DNA from: UBA10677 sp045654245
GTDB lineage: Bacteria > Bacillota > Clostridia > Christensenellales > Pumilibacteraceae
Direction: 5' to 3'
Assembly (NCBI GenBank): GCA_045654245.1
Contig: JAZOMX010000009.1
Coordinates: 1 to 64,000 of the forward strand
Length of the DNA: 64,000 nucleotides
The notes beneath the pieces are model-generated. The model did no database searches. It had not been told where the DNA came from and saw only the letters and a program-made list of their open reading frames with translations. Positions 51,588-59,322 of this stretch are shown here, one piece after another (within the stretch, counting starts at the first letter, position 1; each line of letters opens with the position of its first letter). A program made the translations under genes and the position numbers.

Positions 51588-53631
51588 TGGTTTTTGTTTC
51601 GGAGTTCGCTCGGCTGTTAATCTTGCCGAAAAACACGCTAGCGAGCATACTTACACTTACGGCGATATAATCCATAACGAATTAGTTCTTGAGCAACTTG
51701 CTAAAAAGGGAGTTAAAAGCGTTGAGAAAATTTCGGACATAAACGACGATTCGGCTACGGTAATCATTCGTTCGCACGGCGCTACTAAAGCCGTTTATGA
51801 CGAAATCGAGCAAAACGGATATAAACTCATTGATGCGACTTGTCCGTTCGTTAAAAAAATTCACAATATCGTTGAAAAGCATTATTCAAAAGGATATAAA
51901 ATCGTTATTATAGGAGCAAAAAATCACCCTGAAGTAATAGGAATAAACGGGTGGTGTGACGGAAGTGCGATTATCATTGACGAAAATTTTGATTTTGCTA
52001 CACTGGAAAAAGACGAAAAATACTGTTTTGTATCGCAAACCACCTTTTCTACAGAAAAATATAGCGATATTTTGAAAAAAATTCACAAACACCAACTTAA
52101 AACAGTTGAAATATTTGATACAATTTGTTATACTACTGTTGGTCGTCAAAACGAGGCGAAAAAATTATCGAAGATTTGCGATAAAATCGTCGTCGTTGGC
52201 AGTAAGAACAGTTCGAACACGCAAAAACTGGTTGCGCTTTCGAATTCGGAAAATTGTTCTTCGTACGGCGTAAGTTCGTTAGACGATTTAACAAAAATAA
52301 ATTTTAGCCCCGAAGACATAGTAGGAATAATTGCAGGGGCGTCAGCACCAGACGTGCTGATTACGGAGGTAAAAGAGTACATGAGTGAAAAGTTCGCAGA
52401 CGTTCAGAACGCAGAGTTTCTTGAAGCAATCGACAAGTCGTTCGTTAGTTACAAAGAGGGCAAGCGTGTAAAAGGCACGGTTATCTCTGCTGACGAAAAG
52501 GGTATCCATCTTAATATTGGTGGCAAAAACGACGGTTTTATTCCCGCTGAAGACGTTAATCTTGACGGCACCTATGATGCTAAAGATTTCCCGGCTGGAA
52601 TGGAACTCGAAGTTAAGATTGGTAAGAAAGACCAAGCCACTAACGCAATTCTGCTTTCGAAAAAGGCTGTTGACGAAATAAAGGAAGCCGATAAGGTAGT
52701 TGAGACTATCCGCAACGGCGAGAGTTTTGAAGTTAACGTTGACAAAAACGTTGAAAAGGGCCTTATGGCACGCCTTGGCACTTACAACGTGTTTATTCCC
52801 GCATCGCAGGTTGAGGAAAGATTCGTTCGTGACCTTAAGAAGTACGTAGGTAAGAAACTTACCGTTACGGCTCTTGAAATCGACGACAACAAGCATAAGA
52901 TTGTTGCTAGCCATAGAAAACTCGTTGAGGCTGAGAGAAAGGCTAAAGAGGATATTTTCTGGGCTAACGTTGTTCCCAATATGATTGTTAGTGGTGTTGT
53001 AAAGCGCACGACTGTTTTCGGAGCGTTCGTTTCCGTTGACGGATTTGATTGCCTTGCTCACATTGTTGACCTTTCTTGGACGCATATTAAGAGCGTAGAA
53101 GAAGTTCTTACCGTTGGTAAGAGTTATGAGTTCGTAGTTCTAAGCGCTGATAGAGAGAAGAACAGAGTTTCTCTTGGCTATAAGCAACTTCAACCCCATC
53201 CGTTTGTTGCTTGTATGGAAAAACACCCCGTTGGTTCTACCACCACTGGTAAAGTTGTTAGCGTAGTTCCTTTCGGTGTATTCGTTGAAGTTGAGCCTCA
53301 CCTCGAAGGTCTCGTTCACGTTTCCGAAGTTGCACACAATTTCGTAAAAGACCTTAACGAAGTTGTTAAGGTTGGCGACGAAGTTGAGGTTAAGGTTCTT
53401 AACTACGACGAAGCAAACCGCAAGATTAACCTTTCTATTAAGGCTTGTCTCCCCGAAGAGCCGAAGCCCGCAAAGGAAGAGAAATCTGACGATGCTAAAC
53501 CTGAAACTGAGAAGAAACCCAGAAAGCCCCGCGCTAAAAAGGAAAACGTTGAGCCTGAAGAGGAAAAAGAGTGGAGTGAAGATATCTCCAACAATCCCTT
53601 TGCAGACCTTCTCAAAGATTTAGTAAAATAA
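51562..53631 (+). CDS. ispH: IspH (HMBPP reductase) fused to S1 RNA-binding domains
   Basis: Residues 1-278 are IspH, the last MEP enzyme, making IPP and DMAPP. Cluster Cys C12, C94, C189 and His H38, H72 and H122 are in place, as is the G-S-K-N-S-S-N-T motif. Residues about 295-630 hold four S1 domains like those of ribosomal protein S1, with L-G-T-Y-N-V-F-I-P-A-S and G-V-F-V-E-V-E-P-x-L-E-G-L-V-H-x-S-E. A charged tail ends it. This fusion is known in many Clostridia. The ATG lies behind GGCAAATAGGA. Confidence 0.95.
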   Translation: MRIILAKNSGFCFGVRSAVNLAEKHASEHTYTYGDIIHNELVLEQLAKKGVKSVEKISDINDDSATVIIRSHGATKAVYDEIEQNGYKLIDATCPFVKKIHNIVEKHYSKGYKIVIIGAKNHPEVIGINGWCDGSAIIIDENFDFATLEKDEKYCFVSQTTFSTEKYSDILKKIHKHQLKTVEIFDTICYTTVGRQNEAKKLSKICDKIVVVGSKNSSNTQKLVALSNSENCSSYGVSSLDDLTKINFSPEDIVGIIAGASAPDVLITEVKEYMSEKFADVQNAEFLEAIDKSFVSYKEGKRVKGTVISADEKGIHLNIGGKNDGFIPAEDVNLDGTYDAKDFPAGMELEVKIGKKDQATNAILLSKKAVDEIKEADKVVETIRNGESFEVNVDKNVEKGLMARLGTYNVFIPASQVEERFVRDLKKYVGKKLTVTALEIDDNKHKIVASHRKLVEAERKAKEDIFWANVVPNMIVSGVVKRTTVFGAFVSVDGFDCLAHIVDLSWTHIKSVEEVLTVGKSYEFVVLSADREKNRVSLGYKQLQPHPFVACMEKHPVGSTTTGKVVSVVPFGVFVEVEPHLEGLVHVSEVAHNFVKDLNEVVKVGDEVEVKVLNYDEANRKINLSIKACLPEEPKPAKEEKSDDAKPETEKKPRKPRAKKENVEPEEEKEWSEDISNNPFADLLKDLVK

Positions 53632-53654
53632 GTCGGTATTAATTAGTTGAAGAA

Positions 53655-53690
53655 AAAGAAAGAAGTATGTTTATATTTCTTTCTTTTTTT
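53655..53690 (+). terminator. terminator after ispH-S1
   Basis: AAAGAAAGAA (53655-53664) pairs with TTCTTTCTTT (53677-53686) and is followed by further T. Confidence 0.75.
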
Positions 53691-53707
53691 CTATGACAAT
53701 ATTTTAC

Positions 53708-53735
53708 TGTTTTTCTACAAATATAATGATATAAT
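53708..53735 (+). promoter_or_regulatory. possible promoter of the propeller-AraC gene
   Basis: Two TATAAT boxes lie at 53722-53727 and 53730-53735; the second has TGA before it. The best -35 is poor (TGTTTT at 53708-53713), as at activator-dependent promoters. Confidence 0.4.
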
Positions 53736-53760
53736 ATCTTTATTGAGGTAGAATATTTAT

Positions 53761-55443
53761 ATGATAATTACCAGCGAAAACGAATTAAAGAAATTTGCGT
53801 CTGACAAAAGAGTTTGGCAAGGAATACCGTCAATAGAGGTTACAAAAGGCGGTAGGCTGTTCTATACCTTTTATAGCGGTGGGATAAAAGAGCAGTTTGG
53901 CAACTATTGCATACTAAAATGTTCTAACACTAATTTTGATTGCGATAAATTGTTGGCGGTGGAATACGAGGGTGAGAATAAAAGAAGTTACGACCCATGT
54001 CTTTGGATTGACCCTCTCAATAGACTTTGGTGGATATGGAGCGTTATGCCCTCTCACTCGACTTATGCGTGTATTTGTGAAAATCCTGATGCAAACGAAA
54101 TTATATTTGGAAAACCGTTCAAAATAGGTTATGATGTTATGCTAAATAAGCCGACTGTTTTAAGTACAGGCGAGTGGCTATTCCCGATAGCAGTATGGGG
54201 AAGTAATATCGTTGCTTTGCGTGATTGTCCAACGCCACATCGTGATAAAAGAGCGTTCGTGTATAAATCGGTAAATAACGGCGAAACTTTTACTAAATTT
54301 GGCGGTGTATCAGCAAAAGAAAGAAGTTATGACGAACACATGATAATCGAGAAAATGGACGGCTCGCTTGTTATGTTTATCCGTGCTCGCTATGGTATTG
54401 CGAAATCGTACTCGTATAACGGTGGTAAAGATTGGACAGAACCAGTTAATAGTTGGCTTGGAGGCCCTGATTCTAGATTTTTTATACGTAGGTTAAAGTC
54501 TGGCAAATTGCTACTAATCAATCATTACAATTTTTCGGGTAGAAATAATTTAACGGCAATGATTAGCGACGACGATGGCGAAAATTGGTACGGACATTTA
54601 ACTTTTGACGAGCGTGATAGTGTTTCATATCCTGATGCGGTTGAGGCTGATGACGGTTTCATATATATTATTTACGATAGAGAGCGAGGAGCGTTCTTGC
54701 ATTGTTTATCGGATGCGCTCAAAAAGCCTAGGGAAGTGCTCTGTGCTAAAATTACCGAAGAAGATATAGCGTCGGGCAAAATAGTAAGCAAGGGAAGTCG
54801 CACAAAAGTAGTTTTAGAAAAACTTAGTGAATACAACGGCGAAGTTGACCCGTACAAAGAAATTATAAAGAACAAAGAGGAATATGTCCGTATTCTTTCC
54901 GAAAACAATGACGGTAACGCTATTATTGATAAGTTATTCGAAGACTATGGTAGATGCTGTATCACTTTTGACGACGCGCGTCGAAAACTTCTTGACGATA
55001 ATTGCGCCATTTTATCCGAAAATAGTTCAAATGCGGATATTTTAACTAAAATCGTTGCTATTGAAAAGATAATATCCGTATTAGGCGAGGGAATAATAGA
55101 CGATGCTCAATACTCTTCGTTTATCATTGAACGCATAAAAACGATTGTAAACGATAACCTTTCCGTTGCGGGTTTTGGACTTAATGAACTTGCTGACGAA
55201 CTTAATATTTCAAAGTTCTATATGTGCCACTTTTTTAAGGCTAGAACCGGAACTACGATTTTGCAATATATGAATTATTGTCGTATAGCAAAAGCAAAAA
55301 AACTGCTTATAAACACCGATAAAAGTATTTTATCTATTAGTTTGGCTGTAGGAATTACTGATACGACTTATTTTTCGAAGTGGTTCAAAAAGGCAGAGAG
55401 AATATCTCCATTATCATATAGAAATTTAAATAAGAAAGGTTGA
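53761..55443 (+). CDS. sialidase-like beta-propeller fused to an AraC DNA-binding domain
   Basis: Residues 1-345 look like a BNR/sialidase-superfamily propeller. There are three Asp boxes: S170-V-N-N-G-E-T-F177, S218-Y-N-G-G-K-D-W225 and S269-D-D-D-G-E-N-W276. The N-terminal W19-Q-G-I-P-S and S-G-G-x-K-E44 also fit. No signal peptide is present and I see no FRIP motif, so it is likely cytoplasmic and may not be a true sialidase. Residues 346-455 are a charged helical linker. Residues 456-557 are an AraC HTH_18 domain, with two helix-turn-helices ending T-T-Y-F-S-K-W-F-K-K-x-x-x-x-S-P-L-S-Y-R. It is probably a sugar-sensing transcription factor; the ribosome-binding GAGG is 12 nt from the ATG. 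Confidence 0.85.
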   Translation: MIITSENELKKFASDKRVWQGIPSIEVTKGGRLFYTFYSGGIKEQFGNYCILKCSNTNFDCDKLLAVEYEGENKRSYDPCLWIDPLNRLWWIWSVMPSHSTYACICENPDANEIIFGKPFKIGYDVMLNKPTVLSTGEWLFPIAVWGSNIVALRDCPTPHRDKRAFVYKSVNNGETFTKFGGVSAKERSYDEHMIIEKMDGSLVMFIRARYGIAKSYSYNGGKDWTEPVNSWLGGPDSRFFIRRLKSGKLLLINHYNFSGRNNLTAMISDDDGENWYGHLTFDERDSVSYPDAVEADDGFIYIIYDRERGAFLHCLSDALKKPREVLCAKITEEDIASGKIVSKGSRTKVVLEKLSEYNGEVDPYKEIIKNKEEYVRILSENNDGNAIIDKLFEDYGRCCITFDDARRKLLDDNCAILSENSSNADILTKIVAIEKIISVLGEGIIDDAQYSSFIIERIKTIVNDNLSVAGFGLNELADELNISKFYMCHFFKARTGTTILQYMNYCRIAKAKKLLINTDKSILSISLAVGITDTTYFSKWFKKAERISPLSYRNLNKKG

Positions 55444-55450
55444 TTATAAA

Positions 55451-55483
55451 TAAAAAAATAGCGCGTTTTGCGCTATTTTTTTA
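55451..55483. terminator. bidirectional terminator
   Basis: A 14-bp perfect stem (55451-55464 with 55470-55483), loop GTTTT, with A-rich 5' and T-rich 3' arms. It serves both convergent genes; the minus-strand gene stop (55481-55483) is inside it. Confidence 0.85.
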
Positions 55484-56131
55484 TTTTAGAGATTCGGTCA
55501 TCATTTTTGCTGTTTCCGTGATTTTATCAAATTCCTTGTTTTTTATCAGTTCTTTGTTTGCAAGCGCCGATAGACCTACGCCCTTTGCACCAATAGAGAT
55601 ATAGTCTTTTGCATTATCAATCGTGACACCACCTACTGCGATTATCTTAACGCAGGATAGTGGGGCTAAAATTGATTTTAGATATGAGGGCTTCATTTCA
55701 CCATTTGGGAAAAGTTTTACGAAATCAGCACCGTATCTATGCGCAGTTGCAACTTCGGTGGGAGTAAAAGCGCCGGGGAGAGAAACTAGCCCGTATTTTA
55801 GCGTTTTTTCGATGACGGATTTATTTGTGTCAGGTGATATGATGTATTTTGCACCCGCTTTTTTTGCGATTTTAACTTGCTTTGCGCTCATTACCGTGCC
55901 TGCGCCTATATGGATTGTTGGAAATTGATTGCAAAGAGTGTTAATGATTTTAGCGGTTTCACTGTCTGGAGTTTTTTTAGTTTGGTCAAAAGTAACCTCA
56001 ACAAATTTTATTCCGCCTTTTTGTAAAGCATCAACCGTTAGAATAGCATCGGGGAGGTTGAGTCCGCGTAGTATTACGATTAACTTATATTTTTCTATTT
56101 CGTGTATCAGTTCGTTTTTATTGAATTTCAT
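55481..56131 (-). CDS. KDPG/KHG aldolase
   Basis: A class I aldolase of the 2-keto-3-deoxy-6-phosphogluconate / 4-hydroxy-2-oxoglutarate family, releasing pyruvate from keto-deoxy sugar acids. The 216-residue TIM barrel has V-E-V-T-F (catalytic Glu), G-A-G-T-V, S-P-D-T-N, P-G-A-F-T-P-T-E and the Schiff-base lysine in F-V-K-L-F-P. Which substrate (KDPG, KDPGal or other) cannot be told. No kinase or dehydratase gene lies beside it. It converges on the propeller-AraC gene and shares the string TATTGAGGTA in its 5' region. Confidence 0.88.
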   Translation of the reverse strand: MKFNKNELIHEIEKYKLIVILRGLNLPDAILTVDALQKGGIKFVEVTFDQTKKTPDSETAKIINTLCNQFPTIHIGAGTVMSAKQVKIAKKAGAKYIISPDTNKSVIEKTLKYGLVSLPGAFTPTEVATAHRYGADFVKLFPNGEMKPSYLKSILAPLSCVKIIAVGGVTIDNAKDYISIGAKGVGLSALANKELIKNKEFDKITETAKMMTESLK

Positions 56132-56205
56132 TATAAATACCTCAATAATATACTAACAAAAATGCAACTTGATTTTTTGTATTATCTTGCTATTTATTTT
56201 GACAT

Positions 56206-56234
56206 AAAAAAACGGCAAGCAATATTGCTTGCCG
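56206..56234 (-). terminator. terminator of the VTC-DUF4956 operon
   Basis: A perfect 22-bp palindrome (56213-56234) which on the minus strand is followed by T7 (56206-56212). Confidence 0.85.
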
Positions 56235-56252
56235 AAGAGAACCAATGTTAAA

Positions 56253-56906
56253 TTATAGTTCGTTTGCCTTTGCAGAAATGCTACTCATTACGGGAAGATT
56301 TCCGTTCCTAATTCTAATTTCGTCAATCATTTCCTTTTCTTTCTTGGGGTCTTTCATAATTATAGAAAAGGTAAGGTCGAAAGTGCTACCCATATTAGTA
56401 GTTTTTACTTTAACTAGTTCAGTTTGAAAAGCGTATTTATTGAAGATTTCAGTAAACGCTTCGGTGTAGTTAAGACTTTCGGGAACGGTAATTCTTACGT
56501 CGCGTTCGCAAGAACCATTGTTTTTAATAGGAATGAACTTAAACGCAAGAAGAATTACGAGGACAGCGCCTAAAACTATTCCGCCATAACCGATTTGACC
56601 TGCCGAACACATAAGTCCGTTTGCCATAGAAAGGAATATGTAGCAAATTTCTTTTGCCGAGCCGGGGACGGAACGGAAACGGACGAGCCCAAAAGTTCCG
56701 GCGATTGCAATTCCGACTCCGATACTGCCGTTAATTATCGTTAGTACGACGTCAACGATAACGGGAAGAATAACGAGAGTGATGAGCATATTTTTTGAAT
56801 AGTTGCTCTTTATTGCATAAACAAAAGCGGTTAGGATACCAAAACCAAGTGCTATTAGCGCGCAATAAATTAAGCCTGCGGGGGTAGAAGTATTTATACT
56901 AAACAC
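56253..56906 (-). CDS. DUF4956 membrane protein
   Basis: A 217-residue protein with four membrane segments (about residues 8-125) and a C-terminal soluble domain of about 85 residues. The block G-I-A-I-A-G-T-F-G-L-V-R-F-R-S is the family hallmark. DUF4956 genes usually sit beside a VTC-domain gene, as here, and the pair is sometimes next to CotH; function is unproven. It uses GTG behind AAGGAGCG and overlaps the VTC gene by 13 nt. Confidence 0.87.
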   Translation of the reverse strand: MFSINTSTPAGLIYCALIALGFGILTAFVYAIKSNYSKNMLITLVILPVIVDVVLTIINGSIGVGIAIAGTFGLVRFRSVPGSAKEICYIFLSMANGLMCSAGQIGYGGIVLGAVLVILLAFKFIPIKNNGSCERDVRITVPESLNYTEAFTEIFNKYAFQTELVKVKTTNMGSTFDLTFSIIMKDPKKEKEMIDEIRIRNGNLPVMSSISAKANEL

Positions 56907-57604
56907 GATAAGCGCTCCTTTAATATGTTTATATTTTCTTGATATATTTTACCGTATTTTGAGAAAGATTGACGGTTAAGGTTATGTTCGTATAGAAAAT
57001 CTAGTAACCATTTAGGATAACCGTATATTCCTTTCGTTTCCATTAATATAGTGTCGTCGTCTGTAAAGAGGGTGTAATCACTCGTATTTTTTATATCGAC
57101 TTCGTTAAATCGATATCGTATATTGAAGTCAAAGGTGACTCTAAATTCCGGGATTGTATTATCGAAATAAGCAATTCTATCGTATGCAAGATATATTTTA
57201 GGCGATAGATTATAAAAATTATATACGTAATCGATTTCTCTGAACATTTGACTGTTGTCGATTGGCGTTTTATTTTTTACGTACTCGTTAACTTTTTGTA
57301 ACGGAGCGTTAATTCTGCGCTTATAAACGACGCCTTTATATTTCTTTTTTAGTTCAAAAAACGCAAGCGAGTCATCAGTGGGGGTGTTGTAAACGCGGAG
57401 TCTAACCTTTTCTTTGTATAGCGGTTTTTCAATCGAACGAGAGATTAGTTCAAAGCAATCGTTATCGAAATAAACGTTGTTTACGGTCTGTAATCCATAT
57501 TCATCTGACGTCATATATTGCGTTAGGATAGGCAAAAGCGCCTCGTATTGACTACGAGTAAGTAGATATTTTAATTCTTTGCGCTTAAAGACGTTTTTCC
57601 CCAT
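56894..57604 (-). CDS. VTC-domain protein (polyphosphate polymerase-like)
   Basis: A 236-residue protein of the VTC/CYTH-like tunnel fold. Charged strands face the tunnel: R-K-E10-L-K-Y, K-V-R-L-R (66-70), E-L-K-K-K-Y-K (84-90), Y-K-R-R-I (94-98) and M-E-T-K-G near the C-terminus. Yeast Vtc4 makes polyphosphate from ATP; activity of the bacterial proteins paired with DUF4956 is inferred. The ATG has only a weak ribosome-binding site. Confidence 0.85.
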   Translation of the reverse strand: MGKNVFKRKELKYLLTRSQYEALLPILTQYMTSDEYGLQTVNNVYFDNDCFELISRSIEKPLYKEKVRLRVYNTPTDDSLAFFELKKKYKGVVYKRRINAPLQKVNEYVKNKTPIDNSQMFREIDYVYNFYNLSPKIYLAYDRIAYFDNTIPEFRVTFDFNIRYRFNEVDIKNTSDYTLFTDDDTILMETKGIYGYPKWLLDFLYEHNLNRQSFSKYGKIYQENINILKERLSCLV

Positions 57605-57628
57605 ATTGTCGTTACCAGTTTTTCTTTA

Positions 57629-57657
57629 ATTATAATACAATTAACGGATAATGTCAA
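57629..57657 (-). promoter_or_regulatory. perfect consensus sigma-A promoter of VTC-DUF4956
   Basis: On the minus strand TTGACA (57652-57657), 17-bp spacer, TATAAT (57629-57634). It is the only perfect consensus pair I found in the window. Confidence 0.9.
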
Positions 57658-57690
57658 TATCAAAACGGAAAAAAGTATTCGACATTATAG

Positions 57691-58572
57691 TTAATTTATT
57701 CTTTTTGTTATTTCGTTTTCGTAAAAATCGTTTGAAAATCTTTTTACGATGATTTTATGCCGTCCGTTATCCGATTTAACAAATGAGTTTTCGCCGGTGT
57801 TAGCGTTAACTGACGCAGTTCCTGTGATATAGTTGTATCCTGCATTGTTTTCGTCCCCTACGATAGCAAGGATTGCTGTTAACGGGTCCCAGGAAGGTCG
57901 GCCGTTAGTTGCGCCGTAATCGAGCATGGCAAGTCGCAAATGGTCGTTTTCGTTTTCGGGGAGAGGGGTCATGACGTTAACGCCTATTTCAAAACCAAGG
58001 AAAGTTACGGGAACGGGGCATAACTTACAAAAATCGCTTGATGCTTTACAAGCGTATTGCGTGTGACTAAAATTCCATTCTTTTCCGTTTTCCGTATCCC
58101 ATTTTCCGCCCATAACCCAAACTTTATCGACTTTACTTTTAAATAAAGAAATACCGTCAAGAGGTGTGATTTCGTCGGGTGCGCTTTTTAGCACTTCAGT
58201 AATTATATGCAAAAATCCAACTTCAACGATTTCTACGGAAGAGGGAGAGTTGGCAATCAGTTTGCGATATAATTTCACGCCGTCTTCAGCGTCGTCGTTA
58301 GACGAATAGTGGGTTGCAAAGTTTGCAAGCCTATCTTGATAGCGAGCATCTCCGCCGTAGTAAGTTGCGTTTGTGTCTATACCTATAGGAACATTTACGC
58401 CTTCTTTAGATAGAAAACCGTCAAGCGATTTCACGGCGTTTTTACTGCAAGAATTGATAATAGCACCAAGCAAATTGATTTCGTGGTTTTTATGCGCTCT
58501 TGCTAGGATTCGCATAGCGACGGCGTCGTCGCAATCAGTATGCCAGTCCGTTCCAAATATTATATTTCTCAT
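57691..58572 (-). CDS. nucleoside hydrolase family protein
   Basis: A 293-residue protein of the inosine-uridine nucleoside hydrolase superfamily, which cleaves ribosides to base and ribose. The N-terminal calcium-binding region reads F-G-T-D-W-H-T-D-C-D-D-A-V-A, a variant of D-T-D-P-G-x-D-D seen in a subgroup. K-V-W-V-M-G-G-K-W and the C-terminal S-W-D-P-L-T-A fit too. The substrate may not be a nucleoside. GGAGAAAT precedes the ATG; it starts 29 nt after the broken small gene. Confidence 0.84.
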   Translation of the reverse strand: MRNIIFGTDWHTDCDDAVAMRILARAHKNHEINLLGAIINSCSKNAVKSLDGFLSKEGVNVPIGIDTNATYYGGDARYQDRLANFATHYSSNDDAEDGVKLYRKLIANSPSSVEIVEVGFLHIITEVLKSAPDEITPLDGISLFKSKVDKVWVMGGKWDTENGKEWNFSHTQYACKASSDFCKLCPVPVTFLGFEIGVNVMTPLPENENDHLRLAMLDYGATNGRPSWDPLTAILAIVGDENNAGYNYITGTASVNANTGENSFVKSDNGRHKIIVKRFSNDFYENEITKRIN

Positions 58573-58601
58573 TTATAATTTCTCCAATATAAGTATTAAA
58601 A

Positions 58602-58845
58602 TTATTCTTTGTCTTCGACAATACCTATGCCTAATATAATACTGATGTGATTATATATTTCTTCATAAGTAGATTGCGGGTTTTCTTTTAAAAATACAAT
58701 CATTTTTTCAAGATTTTCTAATGTTTTTTTCCTATCATAAGCAGAAATGCAAAAACAAATTCCTTTTATTTCCTCGGAAGTCAAAGTTGTTTCCCCCCAA
58801 TAAGTCCATAAGTTTATATAAACTATTTCTTTCTTCTGGTCTCAT
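58602..58845 (-). pseudogene. small gene split by a frameshift at a G6 run
   Basis: The ATG at 58845 has an excellent ribosome-binding site (AAGGAGATAGAGAGAA). The frame runs M-R-P-E-E-R-N-S-L-Y-K-L-M-D-L-L-G and then meets six G (C6 on the plus strand, 58793-58798). In the present frame it ends after 36 codons. With one G less it continues through E-T-T-L-T-S-E-E-I-K-G to a stop at 58602, giving an 80-residue helical protein ending I-G-I-V-E-D-K-E. The downstream part is otherwise headed only by a TTG without ribosome-binding site. Sequencing error, slippage/phase variation or a dead gene are all possible. Family not recognised. Confidence 0.7.
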
Positions 58846-58915
58846 TTCTCTCTATCTCCTTAATGGTGTCTTCGTTCCCAACTATTTGTATTTTTCCAAT
58901 ACATAATACTTGCAT
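58823..58915 (-). CDS. possible 30-codon leader reading frame
   Basis: An ATG at 58915 opens a frame of 30 codons (M-Q-V-L-C-I-G-K-I-Q-I-V-G-N-E-D...R-R-K-K) ending inside the start of the broken gene. It lies directly downstream of a good promoter but has no ribosome-binding site. It might be a leader peptide, part of an older longer gene, or chance. Confidence 0.25.
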   Translation of the reverse strand: MQVLCIGKIQIVGNEDTIKEIERNETRRKK

Positions 58916-58961
58916 CCATTTTTTGTTGTAACTAAATAGATAATATAATAATAATAAAAAT

Positions 58962-58990
58962 AGTGTATCATAGTTTAATAATTAAGTCAA
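58962..58990 (-). promoter_or_regulatory. sigma-A promoter of the broken gene / nucleoside hydrolase unit
   Basis: Minus strand TTGACT (58985-58990), 17-bp spacer, TACACT (58962-58967), extended -10 TGA. The leader to 58845 is about 110 nt. Confidence 0.7.
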
Positions 58991-59061
58991 TACTAATCAC
59001 GAAAACGGCGAAGCAATATTATGATAATTGAATAATCGGAGACTTGTGACAAAAAGATTAT

Positions 59062-59121
59062 AAAAATAAAAAAGAACGCTAACTGCGTTCCTTTCAGTGC
59101 TGACGCGCCTTGTATTGGTGC
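59062..59121. repeat. 60-bp direct repeat, copy 1
   Basis: Identical to 59263-59322 except one base (59103 A versus 59304 G). It covers the tRNA terminator, spacer and the CCA end, and shows that the tRNA-Leu region was duplicated at an offset of 201 bp. Confidence 0.9.
59067..59094 (-). terminator. terminator of the tRNA cluster (copy 1)
   Basis: Minus strand GAACGC/GCGTTC stem (59074-59079 with 59085-59090), loop of 5, followed by T6 (59068-59073). Confidence 0.7.
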
Positions 59122-59242
59122 AGGGGGCTCGGACTCGAACCGGCACGGCGACCTCACCGAGGGATTTTAAGTCCGTATGCGTTGCCCTAGCCGAGCGAAG
59201 CGAACGCCACGAAGCGAAAGCGAAGTATTCCGCCACTAGGTG
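59119..59242 (-). pseudogene. degenerate tRNA-Leu copy with an insert
   Basis: The T-arm (GCCGGTTCGAGTCCG), anticodon loop CTTAAAA and TGGCGGAAT match the intact tRNA-Leu at 59320-59402. But about 40 nt of GCGAA/TTCGC-rich sequence replace the D-arm (59187-59228), the T-stem and anticodon stem have mismatches, and the acceptor ends do not pair. The CCA end is retained. A functional tRNA is unlikely. Confidence 0.75.
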
Positions 59243-59262
59243 AAAGGGCAGGGTGCTTTTAG

Positions 59263-59322
59263 AAAAATAAAAAAGAACGCTAACTGCGTTCCTTTCAGTG
59301 CTGGCGCGCCTTGTATTGGTGC
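59263..59322. repeat. 60-bp direct repeat, copy 2
   Basis: Second copy of the repeat at 59062-59121; one mismatch. It contains the tRNA-Leu CCA end and its terminator. Confidence 0.9.
59268..59295 (-). terminator. terminator hairpin after tRNA-Leu (copy 2)
   Basis: GAACGC/GCGTTC stem (59275-59280 with 59286-59291) followed on the minus strand by a T-run. Confidence 0.7.

Noticed and set aside
52342..53085. Minus-strand frame of 247 codons opposite the ispH-S1 gene
   Set aside because: Shadow of a certain gene; no ribosome-binding site or promoter and no recognisable motif.
53700..58990. Genomic island or prophage
   Set aside because: The genes are accessory in character, but I see no integrase, transposase, attachment repeats or clear shift in base composition; the tRNA cluster beside it is the only island-like hint.
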